From: Planctomycetaceae bacterium
GTDB lineage: Bacteria > Planctomycetota > Planctomycetia > Pirellulales > UBA1268
Direction: 5' to 3'
Assembly: GCA_021300535.1 (NCBI GenBank)
Contig: JAJTED010000083.1
Span: 1-32,064, forward strand
Length of the DNA stretch: 32,064 nt
In this document: positions 7,468 to 16,160 of the stretch, one piece after another
How positions within the stretch are numbered: the first letter of the stretch is position 1
Layout: each line of letters opens with the position of its first letter
Notes under the pieces: generated by a model
What the model saw: only the letters and a program-made list of their open reading frames with translations
Database searches by the model: none
What the model was told of the DNA's origin: nothing
Translations under genes and position numbers: made by a program

Positions 7468-7799
7468 GGCTCCCGCCCCGGGATGTGGCCGCCCGCGAGG
7501 CGGACGAACAAGCGGCCCCCCTCCTCCCGCACCTCGTGCACCGCCTGACGCATCGTCGCCGACACCTTGTGACGGCCGGTGACGACGTCGAATTGCCAGC
7601 CGTGCCATGGGCAGGTGAGGGTCGTCCCGCAGAGCACGCCCGTGCCCAGCGGCCCGCCCTGGTGCGGACAGAGGCCGTCGATGGCGTGAAACCGGCCGTC
7701 CACGTTGGCGATCGCCACCATCCGCCCGTCGGCGACCCGCTCGATGCTCGCGCCCGGGGGGCACTCGTCGATCGCGGCGACCGGGATCCAGTCAGACAT
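7464..7799 (-). CDS. Rieske [2Fe-2S] ferredoxin-like protein
   Basis: 111 residues, a stand-alone Rieske domain of the NirD/dioxygenase-ferredoxin type. Both cluster-binding boxes are intact: C44-P-H46 in 'LCPHQGG' and C63-P-W-H66 in 'CPWHGWQFD'. Such small proteins carry electrons to oxygenases or reductases, but no partner is encoded nearby. The ATG at 7799 gives the usual compact N-terminus ('MSDWIPVAAIDE'). An in-frame ATG at 7859 would add 20 residues and overlap the stop of the acyltransferase gene (TGATG), so that start cannot be excluded. The stop codon overlaps the GTG of the GNAT gene. Confidence 0.9.
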   Translation of the reverse strand: MSDWIPVAAIDECPPGASIERVADGRMVAIANVDGRFHAIDGLCPHQGGPLGTGVLCGTTLTCPWHGWQFDVVTGRHKVSATMRQAVHEVREEGGRLFVRLAGGHIPGREP

Positions 7800-7858
7800 G
7801 GCAGGCTGTGGTCGGCTGCCGGCCGCGGGGGCCGTGGGAGGGTAGCCGCCGCGCGACA

Positions 7859-8881
7859 TCACGCGGCGGGCCGCGGCAGTCTACTCCGTTTTCGTGGGCC
7901 CGGCTCCCCCCGCCACCGTCTGTGCACCCACCAATATTGCCCCGGCTCGCGCCGCACGGCCCGCTCCAGCAGCGCCGTGTACCACTGCGACAGCGCGGTC
8001 AGGTCGGCCGTCTCGGCCCCCCCGGTCGCCGGATCGGCGATGCCCTCGAGCCGCAGGTCGTAGTCGAAAAGACCGGCGCGGCGGGTGGCGGAGCAGACCA
8101 TCACCGGCGCCGACGACGAGAGCGCGAACACGCCGATCGCCTTGTGGACGCTGGCGGGCCGCCCGAAGAACTCCACCCAGCAGCCCCGCGGCCCGGCCGC
8201 CTGGTCGCCGAGCAGGCCGATGGCGCCGTTTTCCTCGAGCACCAGCGCCACGTCGGGCGCACTGCCCTTCTTGGGCAGGATCCGCTGCCCACGCGACTCA
8301 CGGAAGTCGGTCACGAAGCGGTCGAGCAACGGGTTGTCGAGCTCGCGAGCCACCGAGAAGATGCGGAATCCGAACAGCCCGAACAGGTAGGCGGCGAGTT
8401 CGAAGTTGCCGTAGTGCCCCGAGAGGATGACCTTCGGCCGGTCGAGCCACAGCGTGCGGACGAAGTCTTCCATGCCGTGGATCCGCAGGGACCGCCGCCA
8501 GGTGGTCTTGTGGATCACGCGATTGGCATGGGCGATCTCCACGACCATGAGCAGCAGGTGCTCCCACATCTTGCGGGCCGTTTCCCGCCGCTCGTCGACG
8601 CTGAAGCCGGGAAATGCCTGCCGCAGGTTGTCACGCACGACCTGCCGCCGGATGCGGACGCGATTGGCGAGGAAGTCGGACAGCCGGCGGGCCCACTGCT
8701 CGCAACGATCCCGCGGCAAGGCCTGGATGATGCAGATCACGACCCGCACCGCGACATAGGCGAGCAGATCGACACAGCGGGTGGGAAGGGGGCGGGCCAA
8801 GCCAGGTCGTCCGTGACGGCGGGAGGCGGCCCCGGATTGTCGCCGCCGGCCGTCCCCCGGACCAGATCGGTTGCCCGCCAC
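7859..8881 (-). CDS. LpxL/HtrB-type lipid A acyltransferase
   Basis: Up to 340 residues. It belongs to the late acyltransferase family that adds a secondary acyl chain to lipid A or a similar lipid at the inner membrane. Visible are a hydrophobic N-terminal anchor ('LLAYVAVRVVICIIQAL', about 39-55), the catalytic H-x4-E motif H156 to E161 in 'LSGHYGNFE', 'GLLGDQAAG' near 225, and the family C-terminus 'YWWVHRRWRGEP'. Planctomycetes are reported to have lipid A genes. The GTG start at 8881 precedes about 30 basic residues of low quality. A start nearer 'RCVDLLAYV' (about 8775) is equally likely. It sits between the CPBP protease and Rieske genes in the same direction. Confidence 0.87.
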   Translation of the reverse strand: MAGNRSGPGDGRRRQSGAASRRHGRPGLARPLPTRCVDLLAYVAVRVVICIIQALPRDRCEQWARRLSDFLANRVRIRRQVVRDNLRQAFPGFSVDERRETARKMWEHLLLMVVEIAHANRVIHKTTWRRSLRIHGMEDFVRTLWLDRPKVILSGHYGNFELAAYLFGLFGFRIFSVARELDNPLLDRFVTDFRESRGQRILPKKGSAPDVALVLEENGAIGLLGDQAAGPRGCWVEFFGRPASVHKAIGVFALSSSAPVMVCSATRRAGLFDYDLRLEGIADPATGGAETADLTALSQWYTALLERAVRREPGQYWWVHRRWRGEPGPRKRSRLPRPAA

Positions 8882-8929
8882 CTCCAGGGCCAGCCGGCCG
8901 GATTCTGGTGAAAGTTTGCCGGCCGTCGG

Positions 8930-9931
8930 TCAGCCCGCCGCCGCCGGGGTGGGGGTCTGGAGAAGCAGGAGCGCCAGGCTGACCGCATTGAACAGGCCGT
9001 GGAGCAGAACGGCGGGCAGGATCGACCCCGTGCGGCGCACGAGGTGGCCGAGGACGAGCGCCAGGGGAAACAGGGGCATGAACGCGAGCCCCTGGCCCGC
9101 GTGGGCCAACGCGAACGCGGCGGCCGCGAGGCCCACCGCCTGCCCGCCGTCGGCCGCTGGCAGCCGCTTTTCCAGCCAGCCCTGGAGCACGCGGCGGAAG
9201 AACAGCTCCTCGGCCACCGGGGCCACGATCACCGCCGACACGGCCACGATCGCCAGCGCGGCGGCGTTGCGCTGCGCCCGCAGCAGATCGACGATCGGAT
9301 GCTCGTACGGCACCCACAGGTTCACCGCGTAGGCGAAGGCGAGCACCGGCGCGACGACCAGCGCCAGCCCGCCAATCGCCAGCCGCAGATCCTCACGGGG
9401 CCGCACGTCGCCGAGACCGAGGTCGCGGAGCGTCGCCCCACGGACGATCAGGTAGGCCAGCGAGAAGACCGTGCCCACGGCGGTCGCCAGGCCGCTCACC
9501 GCCAGGCGAATCGCCAGCGGCGCGTCGTCGGCCAGACCGGCGACGCCCGCGAACGCCACGGCGACGTGGATGAGGAGCACCTGGAGCACGTCGGCGCCGC
9601 CCCACGGCACGGGCTCATGCGGCCGCGCGGCCACGATCGGCAGGCCGGCCCGGCGCCGGTTCACGATCCGCGTCGCGACCAGCAGGCTCGCGGCCACCGC
9701 GAGCGCCACCAGCGGCGCCGGCACGGGCAGGATGCCCGGCACGTCGAGCCCATCGGGCACCTCCGGCAGCGTCAGATCAGCACCATCGGTCGGCACGAGG
9801 CGGTCCCTCACGGCCTGTTGAACGGAATCGCCACGCACCGCGCGAAGAGCCGCGGGGATCGGCGTGCGGATGCGGAGCGTGGCGTGGGGCCGCCAGCGAC
9901 GCACGTCATGCCGTCCCCGAGCCGGCGGCAC
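8930..9931 (-). CDS. CPBP family intramembrane glutamic endopeptidase
   Basis: Up to 333 residues with about seven or eight membrane segments. The C-terminal half has the CPBP (Abi/CAAX-protease) motifs: E241-E242-x3-R in 'VAEELFFRRVLQGW', H277 in 'FALAHAGQG', and H311...N315 in 'LLHGLFNAVS'. These residues form the active site for cleavage in the membrane. Substrates in planctomycetes are unknown. The first 65 residues before 'VPAPLVALAVAASLL' are not membrane-like and the GTG at 9931 is only the longest option, so the true start may be downstream. It lies 39 nt after pgsA and 48 nt before the acyltransferase, which suggests one transcript of membrane-lipid genes. Confidence 0.87.
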   Translation of the reverse strand: MPPARGRHDVRRWRPHATLRIRTPIPAALRAVRGDSVQQAVRDRLVPTDGADLTLPEVPDGLDVPGILPVPAPLVALAVAASLLVATRIVNRRRAGLPIVAARPHEPVPWGGADVLQVLLIHVAVAFAGVAGLADDAPLAIRLAVSGLATAVGTVFSLAYLIVRGATLRDLGLGDVRPREDLRLAIGGLALVVAPVLAFAYAVNLWVPYEHPIVDLLRAQRNAAALAIVAVSAVIVAPVAEELFFRRVLQGWLEKRLPAADGGQAVGLAAAAFALAHAGQGLAFMPLFPLALVLGHLVRRTGSILPAVLLHGLFNAVSLALLLLQTPTPAAAG

Positions 9932-9970
9932 ACCACTGGATGCACTTTCACGGCGCGCTTGTTCCCCGGC

Positions 9971-10558
9971 CTACGACCGGCTCCCGCTCACGAGTCCGCG
10001 GGCCGCCACGAGATACTCGAGCCCCGACCAGACCGTGGCGGCCACAGCCGCCCAGGCCGTCCACGCCGCGAGCGGCCGCAGGCCGATGCCGCCGACCGCC
10101 ATCTCCGGCCAGGCCCGGGCCGCAAGCTCCAGCGCGATCGCGGCGCACTGCAGCACCATCTTCAGTTTGCCGGAGAGGGCGGCGGAGAAGTCGCGACCCG
10201 ACCGCTCCATCTCGGCCCGCACGGCCGTCACGATCAATTCGCGGACGGTCACCACGACGGCCATCCAGGGGAGGATCGCCGAGCCGTCGCGGTCCGCCAG
10301 CAGCACGTAGGCGCCGCACACGATCACCTTGTCGACGAGCGGGTCGAAGATCCGCCCCAGCCGGCTCACCTGCCCGAAACGGCGGGCCCACCAGCCGTCC
10401 ACCCAGTCGGTGGAGGCCGCCACGAGGAACAGCCAGAACGCCGGCTCCCGGCCGCCGCGCTCGATGGCGACGAAGAGCACGAGTGCGAGGGCCAACCGCA
10501 CGGCCGACAGCACGTTCGGCACGGTGAGCACGCGATCGATGGCGGGGGTGGAACTCAT
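9971..10558 (-). CDS. pgsA: CDP-diacylglycerol-glycerol-3-phosphate 3-phosphatidyltransferase
   Basis: 195 residues, an integral membrane enzyme making phosphatidylglycerol phosphate from CDP-diacylglycerol and glycerol-3-phosphate. The CDP-alcohol phosphotransferase signature D-x2-DG-x2-AR-x8-G-x3-D-x3-D is complete: D51, D54-G55, A58-R59, G68, D72 and D76. 'TVPNVLSAVRLALALVLF' at 12-29 is the typical N-terminal amphipathic plus first helix. Length is standard. The ATG at 10558 begins at the usual distance before 'PN.LS..R'. The gene follows rimO on the same strand, an adjacency common in bacteria, but here a pair of repeat elements of about 350 bp separates them. Confidence 0.95.
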   Translation of the reverse strand: MSSTPAIDRVLTVPNVLSAVRLALALVLFVAIERGGREPAFWLFLVAASTDWVDGWWARRFGQVSRLGRIFDPLVDKVIVCGAYVLLADRDGSAILPWMAVVVTVRELIVTAVRAEMERSGRDFSAALSGKLKMVLQCAAIALELAARAWPEMAVGGIGLRPLAAWTAWAAVAATVWSGLEYLVAARGLVSGSRS

Positions 10559-10987
10559 GCCTTCATCTTATCCGCCGCGGCGGCCTTCCTGGAGCGGGAG
10601 TCTCCGACCGTCGTGCTCCCCTGTAGCGGCGGTCTCTGACCGTCGCTCGGCATGGATGGCGGGGTGGTTTTCAGGCCCGGTGTCCCCGGGTTGCCACCCG
10701 GGGCTTCTTGCCGCGCGCCGCATCCACAAAAAGCCCCCGGCGGGAGCCGGGGGACTCCGGGTGGCATACCTCCCCGGCTGCCATGCCAAATGAGTTCGAA
10801 CCGGGGCATCGCGGGGCGTCGCTCGGCATGGATGGCGGGGTGGTTTTCATGCCCGGTGTCCCCGGGTTGCCACCCGGGGCTTCTTGCCGCGCGCCGCATC
10901 CACAAAAAGCCCCCGGCGGGAGCCGGGGAACTCCGGGTGGCATACCTCCCCGGCTACCATGCCAAATGAGTTCGAACCGAGCGGCGG
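10559..10987 (-). repeat. Tandem pair of REP-like double-hairpin elements B and C
   Basis: Two near-identical copies, at about 10641-10803 and 10817-10979, give a period of 176 bp. They are inverted relative to element A. On the minus strand each reads hairpin 2 (CCCCCGGCTCCCGCCGGGGG then CTTTTT), a short spacer, then hairpin 1 (CCCCGGGTGGCAACCCGGGG). The copies differ by only a few bases. At 10590-10640 a further short repeat occurs twice, 'gtctccgaccgtcg' and 'gtctctgaccgtcg'. The block lies between the 3' end of rimO and the start of pgsA. The T-run after hairpin 2 would read as a terminator on the minus strand, so it could separate ispG-rimO from pgsA transcription. No gene is seen. Confidence 0.85.
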
Positions 10988-12311
10988 TCAGTCGCCGCTC
11001 GCGAGAATGCCCGCGAGGTCGTAGCCGGTCGACGCGACGATCTCCACGGGCACGATCCGGCCCGTCAGCGGCCGCGCCGCAGACGTGCCGGGCGCCGTGA
11101 CATACACCACACAGTCGATGTCCGGCGCGTCGCACTTCGTGCGCCCGATCCACACGTCCTCCCGCTCGCCACTGGGCCGGTCCACGATCACGTCGAGGAT
11201 CCGGCCCACCTGACGCCGGGCGTGGTCGTGGGCGATCGGCTGCTGGGCGAGCATCAGTTCATCCCGGCGGGCCGTCTTCTCCTCCTCGGGGAGATGGCCG
11301 TCGAGCCGGGCCGCCGGCGTGTCGGGCTCCAGCGAGTAGGTGAACACGCCCACCCGCTCGAACCGCCACCGGCGGGCGAACTCCACCAGCTCGGCGAACT
11401 GTTCCGGCGTCGCTGGCGTGCTGCAGTGGCATGTCGAGATAGGGGAGGATCTTCCGGCTGGTGGCGATCTTTTCGATCAGCCGGTCGGTGAAGTGGATCG
11501 GATAGAGGTACATCAGCCGGATCCACTCGATCCCTTCCACGGCTTCGAGCGCGTCGAGCAGTTCGACCAGCCGCGGCTCGCCGTACAGGTCAATGCCGTA
11601 GTAGGTGGTGTCCTGGGCGACGATCACGAGCTCCTGCACGCCGTCGGCCGCCAGCTCGCGGGCCTCGCGCACGACCTCCTCCAGCGGCTTGGTGGCGTGC
11701 TTGCCGCGCATTTTCGGGATCGCGCAGAAGGTGCAGGTCCGGTCGCAGCCCTCGGAGATCTTCAGGTAGGCCATGTGGCGGGGCGTGACCCGCATCCGGC
11801 CCGAGTCGTCGAGGGCCCGGGCCGGCGCCGGCCGAAACACGCTCCGCTGCTCTCCCAGGCCGCCGATCAGCCGCTCGGCCGCCCGGGCGATCTCGTCCCG
11901 CGAGAACACGCCGATCACCGCGTCCACGCCCGGCAGCTCGTCGAGCAGGCTCTCCTTCTGCCGTTCCGCCAGGCAGCCGGCCACGATCACGCCCCGCGTG
12001 GCGCCCGCCTTCTTGAGGTCGAGCATCTCGTTGATCGCCGCGTACGACTCGGCCCGCGAGGCGTCGATGAACGCGCAGGTGTTGACGACCACGAGATCGG
12101 AGCCGGCCGGCTCGCCCACCAGCTGCCAGCCGTCCTCCCGCAGGAGCCCCAGCATCCGCTCGCTGTCCACGAGGTTCTTGGGGCAGCCGAGGCTCACCAT
12201 GGCGAACGTGCCGCGGCAGGTGGCCGGATCGACCGGTCGCACGGCCGGCATGACGGCAGTCCCGACGCCGCAGGTCTCTCCGGAGTCGACGACGATCGGC
12301 AGGCGATGCAT
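10988..12311 (-). pseudogene. rimO: rimO, ribosomal protein S12 methylthiotransferase, internal deletion and frameshift
   Basis: RimO is a radical-SAM enzyme that methylthiolates an aspartate of ribosomal protein S12. From ATG 12311 the frame encodes the N-terminal cluster cysteines ('LGCPKN', 'VNTCAF', 'AGCLAER'), the radical-SAM box C189-x3-C193-x2-C196 ('CDRTCTFC'), and then 'YLDMPLQHAS' at 291-300. There, near 11405-11415, it leaves frame. The family text resumes in another frame at 'TPEQFAELVEFARRW' and 'GVFTYSLEPDT' through a normal TRAM-domain end at 10988. About 43 residues (the stretch ending at the usual 'FIVGFPGET') are missing, along with a non-multiple-of-3 shift. Either the gene is dead or the assembly lost about 130 bp here. 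The start overlaps the ispG stop (TGATG). Confidence 0.88.
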
Positions 12312-13450
12312 CAGGACCGCTCCGCGATCAGCTTGTCGAGCTCGTGCCGCAGCTTCGGCAGGATCTCGTCGTATGGGAAGGCGCCAAGTTCGGTGCTCCG
12401 CCGCTTGAGGTTCACGTGCGTCGGCCCGCACCACAGCCCGAGGTCGGCGTCGTCGGTCTCGCCCGGCCCGTTCACCCGGCAGCCCATCACGGCAATCGTG
12501 ACCGCATGGTCCTTGGCGTAGGCCGTCATCTCCTTGACCTGCTTGGCCAATTCGATGAACGCCTCGTTCTCGACCCGCGAGCAGCTCGGGCAGGAGATGA
12601 TGTTCAGCGAGGAGAGCCCGTAGTCGACCACGCTCCGGACCCGGCCGGCGGCGATGTCGGCGAGGATGGCGTTGGCTGCGGCGATCTCCTGCGGCTTGTC
12701 GGCGTTGGGCACGGTGAGCGACACGCGGACGGTGTCGCCGATGCCCCGCGAGATCAGCTGCTCGAAGGCGATCCGGGTCTTGATGATCCCGTCGGGCGGC
12801 ATGCCGGCCTCTGTCACGCCCAGGTGCAGCGGCACGTCGGGCCGGGCTTCCGCAAATCGGCGGTTGACGTCGATCACCTTCCGCGGATCGGAATCCTTGA
12901 GCGACACGACGTAGCGGGTGAAGCCGATGGCATCGAGCAGCTCGCAGTGCTCGAGGGCGCTGGCGAGCATCGGGCCGATCGAATCGTCCTCCGCAAACTG
13001 CTCCTTCTTGGCCGGATCGACGCTGCCGCAGTTCACGCCCACCCGCAGGCCGCAGTCGTTGGCCGCCGCCACCTCGGCGATGAACTTCACCTTGTCTTGC
13101 CAGGGCTTCGTCGGCTCGTGATGGTAGAGGTGGCCGGGGTTGTAGCGGAGCTTATCGACGTGGGGGGCGACCTCGAGGGCGAGGCGGTAGTTTTCCTGGA
13201 GGTCGATGGCGAGGTTGGCCTCGGTTCCGGCCCGGATTGCCGGTAGGGCGGCGGCGTCCTTTTTCGAGTCGACGGCGATCCGCACCACGCCGGCCCCGGC
13301 GGCATGCAGGGCGTTGGCCTGCTCGAGCGTGGCGGCCACGTCCTGGGTGTGGGTGGCGGTCATGCTCTGCGGGGCGATCGGGTGCCCCGCCCCGATCGTG
13401 ATCCTGCCGATCCGCACCGCCCGCGTCGGATTTCGCTGCACCTCGACCAC
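12311..13450 (-). CDS. ispG: 4-hydroxy-3-methylbut-2-enyl diphosphate synthase (MEP pathway)
   Basis: 379 residues. IspG is a [4Fe-4S] enzyme that converts MEcPP to HMBPP in the non-mevalonate isoprenoid pathway. It has an N-terminal TIM-barrel ('[13 protein letters not shown]', '[12 protein letters not shown]', '[13 protein letters not shown]', '[11 protein letters not shown]') and a C-terminal cluster domain with 'SCPSCSR' and 'GCRVNGPGE' carrying the cysteine ligands. The GTG start at 13450 is supported by AAAGGAG 5 nt upstream and gives the expected opening '[12 protein letters not shown]'. Length is that of the short bacterial form. It heads the minus-strand block ispG-rimO-pgsA, its stop overlapping the rimO ATG, and is divergent from trmL with 66 bp between. 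Confidence 0.96.
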   Translation of the reverse strand: MVEVQRNPTRAVRIGRITIGAGHPIAPQSMTATHTQDVAATLEQANALHAAGAGVVRIAVDSKKDAAALPAIRAGTEANLAIDLQENYRLALEVAPHVDKLRYNPGHLYHHEPTKPWQDKVKFIAEVAAANDCGLRVGVNCGSVDPAKKEQFAEDDSIGPMLASALEHCELLDAIGFTRYVVSLKDSDPRKVIDVNRRFAEARPDVPLHLGVTEAGMPPDGIIKTRIAFEQLISRGIGDTVRVSLTVPNADKPQEIAAANAILADIAAGRVRSVVDYGLSSLNIISCPSCSRVENEAFIELAKQVKEMTAYAKDHAVTIAVMGCRVNGPGETDDADLGLWCGPTHVNLKRRSTELGAFPYDEILPKLRHELDKLIAERS

Positions 13451-13516
13451 GCCCGCTCCTTTCGTCACAGTACTCCTGGAAACGATAGCAGACCGGCGGC
13501 CGCCGGCGATACGCCC

Positions 13517-13990
13517 ATGAAGTACGACCCGGTCCTCCATATCGTCCTCCACGAGCCGGAAATCCCGCCCAACGCCGGGAACGTGGGCCGCACGTGCGTG
13601 GCCCTCGCCGCCAAGATGTGGCTGGTGCGGCCGCTGGGCTTCAAGCTCGACGATTACTACCTGCGGCGGGCCGGACTCGACTATTGGGACGAGCTCGAAT
13701 GGGAGGTGGCCGACTCCTGGGCCGACCTGCAGCCGCGGCTCGACGCCGCCGGAGCCGGCACCCGCTGGCTGTTTTCCGCCCGCGCCACGCGGCCCTACAC
13801 CGGCGTCGCCTACCGCCGCGGCGACGTGCTCGTCTTCGGTGCCGAGTCCAAGGGCCTGCCCCGCGACCTCACGGCCGCCCATGCCGACACGCTGCTCACG
13901 ATCCCCTCGCGGCCCCAGGTCCGGAGCCTGAACCTCGCCAACTGCGCCGCCATCGTGGCCTACGAGGCGCTGCGGCAATGGGGACCGTGA
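13517..13990 (+). CDS. trmL: tRNA (cytidine(34)-2'-O)-methyltransferase, SpoU/TrmD superfamily
   Basis: 157 residues, a minimal SPOUT methyltransferase. TrmL 2'-O-methylates the wobble nucleotide of certain tRNA-Leu species using S-adenosylmethionine. The three family motifs are in order: '[13 protein letters not shown]' (motif 1), '[11 protein letters not shown]' (motif 2), and '[16 protein letters not shown]' (motif 3, the trefoil knot). Length is typical. The ATG at 13517 lies just before the first beta strand. A strong hairpin lies 10 nt after the stop. Confidence 0.94.
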   Translation: MKYDPVLHIVLHEPEIPPNAGNVGRTCVALAAKMWLVRPLGFKLDDYYLRRAGLDYWDELEWEVADSWADLQPRLDAAGAGTRWLFSARATRPYTGVAYRRGDVLVFGAESKGLPRDLTAAHADTLLTIPSRPQVRSLNLANCAAIVAYEALRQWGP

Positions 13991-13995
13991 CCGGC

Positions 13996-14204
13996 TTGTC
14001 CCCGGGTTTCCACCCGGGGCTTCTTGGTCCACACGCGCCCCACAAAAAGCCCCCGGCGGAAGCCGGGGGACTCCGGGTCACTCACCGCCCCGCTCACCAT
14101 GCGCCGCCGTTTCGTCCCGGGGAATCACGTTCCGTCGTGCGGCATGGAAAACAGGATGGTTTTCATGACCGGTGTCCCCGGGTTTCCACCCGGGGCTTCT
14201 TGGA
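13996..14204 (-). repeat. REP-like double-hairpin element D between convergent genes
   Basis: Read on the minus strand this holds hairpin 1 (14176-14195), a middle segment, hairpin 2 (14050-14069) with CTTTTT, and a second hairpin 1 (14000-14019). It fills nearly all of the gap between the trmL stop (13990) and the stop of the TonB-like/toroid gene (14228). The hairpin at 14000-14019 is followed by CTTCTTGG, and the one at 14050-14069 has an A-run before it on the plus strand and so a T-run on the minus strand. The block may therefore terminate both convergent transcripts. That role is inferred from position only. Confidence 0.8.
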
Positions 14205-14227
14205 ACTGGTCCTGCCCCGCCGCCCCG

Positions 14228-15838
14228 TCAATGCGGCCCGCCGTAGAGCGGCAGGTGACGGTAGTAGACCTCGAGCATCCAGGTGCAGAAGCAGGTCGCG
14301 TAGAGCCGGCCCGCGATGTGGCCCCACTTGTCGAGCGAGGGATCCCACGAGCCGGCGTCGCGGCCGCCCTTCACCTGGCGGGCCGGCAGCTCTTCGCGGA
14401 GCTTCGCGTTCCAGCGATCCCAGGCGGGCCCGCCCGTGTGGTGGGCCACCTGCGTCACGTAGTACCAGGCGTAGAGATCCTTGTCGTTCTCGAAGTCGAA
14501 GATGCTGCCCGCGACGAGCCGCTCGAGCCCCTCCACTAGCCGGGGGTCGTCGCGCTTCCAGCCCAGGTATTGCCGGCAGAGCAGCCCTTCGGCGGAGATG
14601 GCGGTCGTGACCTGCAGGGGCGGCACCTCGGGAGTTTCGCGGCGATAGCCGTAGCGTCGCCCCCCATCCACCGCCACGTTGTCGAGGAAGGCCTCGATCG
14701 CCTGGAACGTCTTCGCCGGCACATCGATGCCGGCCATCTCGGCGCTCTTGATCGCCATCATGTACCAGCCGGTCACCGACAGGTCGCCACTTTCGCCGGG
14801 CCCATACCGCCAGCCGCCGTTGCGCCCCTGGGCCTGGAGCGCGTAGCTCACCGCCCGCCGGGCCGGCATCTCGAAAGCCTGTTCCTTCGTCATTCCGTAC
14901 AGCTCGCACACCGCGATCGTCGCTTGGGCGTGCGAATAGAGTGTGTGGTGGTGAGGAACGGGATTGATGTCGAAGTTGCCCTCGGGGAGCTGCTGGGCCA
15001 CGAGCGCCTTCCAGCCGCGGGCCACGGCTGCCCGATGCCGCCCCTGCTTGGGCGTGTTGCCCGCCCCTTGCAGGGCCAGCAGCGCCATCGCCGAGGCTGC
15101 CAGTCGATTCTCCTGTGAGCCGGGGTCCATGTACGGCCCTTGCAGGCTCCACAGCCCGTCGCGGCCCTGCTGACGGATGAGCCACTCGAGCGCCCGGGCG
15201 ACGGCCGCCTCGGTGGCGTCGCTGCCGCCGAACTGCTTGACGAGCGCCTGCCGCTGGCCTTCCTCGCGGCCATTGAGCAGCGTGCCGATGACCGGCGCCG
15301 ACGACTCGCCCGTTGCCGCGCCCGGCGCCTCGGCGACCTCCGCCCGCGGCGGCGGCGCGGCGACCGGATCCTCGACGGGCGGCTTCTCGGTTTTCGCCTC
15401 CTCGACCTCCGGTTTTTCGACCGGCTCGGGGGTGGGCGGGATCTCCACGCCCTTGTCGTCCTCCTCGACGATCGACGATGCGAACGACAGATCGAGCGTG
15501 GGCCGTGACGGCCGCTCGTAGCGGATGGAGGCCAGCGCGAGCGCCAACAGTACGATCACGTGCAGCGACACGCTCACCGTAAGCGGCGGGCTGCGTCGCA
15601 CGAAATCGTCGAACCGGGCCCGCAGCGACCGCCAGGAGAGCAGGTCGGCGTCGTAGGTCGTGTCGATGGCCTCGACGGGCCGCTGATCGATGAGCACCGG
15701 GCCGCCGGGGGCATCGTGCGGAGCGGCCCCCTGGTCCCATGGCAGCCCGCCGAGCAGCGTCTTGTGGGCCTGTGGGCCGGGCACCGGTGGGGGCGACGCC
15801 GGCCATCCGAAAGGCAGCGGTGGCGGTTGCGGGTTCAT
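14228..15838 (-). CDS. TonB-like stalk fused to a squalene-cyclase/prenyltransferase-type toroid
   Basis: 536 residues. A Pro-rich cytoplasmic N-terminus is followed by one membrane helix (about 86-105). The helix contains S89-V-S-L-H93, the SxxxH pattern found in the TonB helix that contacts ExbB/ExbD. A Pro/Glu/Lys-rich linker at about 125-180 ('IPPTPEPVEKPEVEEAK') also recalls TonB. Residues about 205-525 contain repeated helical units like those of squalene cyclases and prenyltransferase beta subunits ('ALEWLIRQQGRDGLWSLQG', 'YALQAQGRNGGWRYGPGE', 'WDPSLDKWGH'). No DxDD cyclase acid motif was seen, so this is probably a periplasmic binding toroid, not a cyclase. Function is unknown. It is convergent with trmL. 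Confidence 0.8.
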   Translation of the reverse strand: MNPQPPPLPFGWPASPPPVPGPQAHKTLLGGLPWDQGAAPHDAPGGPVLIDQRPVEAIDTTYDADLLSWRSLRARFDDFVRRSPPLTVSVSLHVIVLLALALASIRYERPSRPTLDLSFASSIVEEDDKGVEIPPTPEPVEKPEVEEAKTEKPPVEDPVAAPPPRAEVAEAPGAATGESSAPVIGTLLNGREEGQRQALVKQFGGSDATEAAVARALEWLIRQQGRDGLWSLQGPYMDPGSQENRLAASAMALLALQGAGNTPKQGRHRAAVARGWKALVAQQLPEGNFDINPVPHHHTLYSHAQATIAVCELYGMTKEQAFEMPARRAVSYALQAQGRNGGWRYGPGESGDLSVTGWYMMAIKSAEMAGIDVPAKTFQAIEAFLDNVAVDGGRRYGYRRETPEVPPLQVTTAISAEGLLCRQYLGWKRDDPRLVEGLERLVAGSIFDFENDKDLYAWYYVTQVAHHTGGPAWDRWNAKLREELPARQVKGGRDAGSWDPSLDKWGHIAGRLYATCFCTWMLEVYYRHLPLYGGPH

Positions 15839-16160
15839 CGGCCGGCCGGCGAAAAGTGACGATTCTGTCGAGCGCAGCGGGCGGCGCTTTCTTTCGCGAA
15901 CGTCTCCGTCTATTATTCCGAAGTCTTCATCGGCCGGATACGCCGGTGATGGACGGCAAAAACACCCATGACGGGCCCCGGCGGGCTGATTTTTGCGCGG
16001 CCTCCTGCCGCGTTTACGCCCGCCCGACCGTCATGGCCCCGGCGGGCTGATTTTTGCGCGGCCTCCTGCCGCGTTCACGCCCGCCCGACCGTCATGGCCC
16101 CGGCGGGCTGATTTTTTGCGCGGCCTCCTGCCGGGGGTCGGTCGTAGAACCGGCGTAATC
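15839..16160. repeat. 61-bp tandem repeats in intergenic region
   Basis: From about 15970 to 16130 a 61-bp unit beginning CCCCGGCGGGCTGATTTTT recurs at 15976, 16037 and 16098, the last copy running out into 'ccgggggtcgg'. Copies differ by single bases (one extra T in the third). The units also contain 'gcggcctcctgccgcg', which can pair with itself. Bases 15839-15969 upstream hold no recognisable gene and presumably the promoter of the TonB-like/toroid gene. The repeats run into the 3' end of the integrase fragment's open frame, which stops inside them. Confidence 0.8.

Noticed and set aside
8999-10639. 546-codon plus-strand frame over CPBP and pgsA genes
   Set aside because: Antisense shadow; composition is His/Arg/Gly/Gln-rich and the opposite strand has intact catalytic motifs.
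14228-15838. Functional squalene-hopene cyclase
   Set aside because: The toroid repeats are present but no DxDD catalytic motif was seen, and the protein has a TonB-like anchor and linker that cyclases lack.
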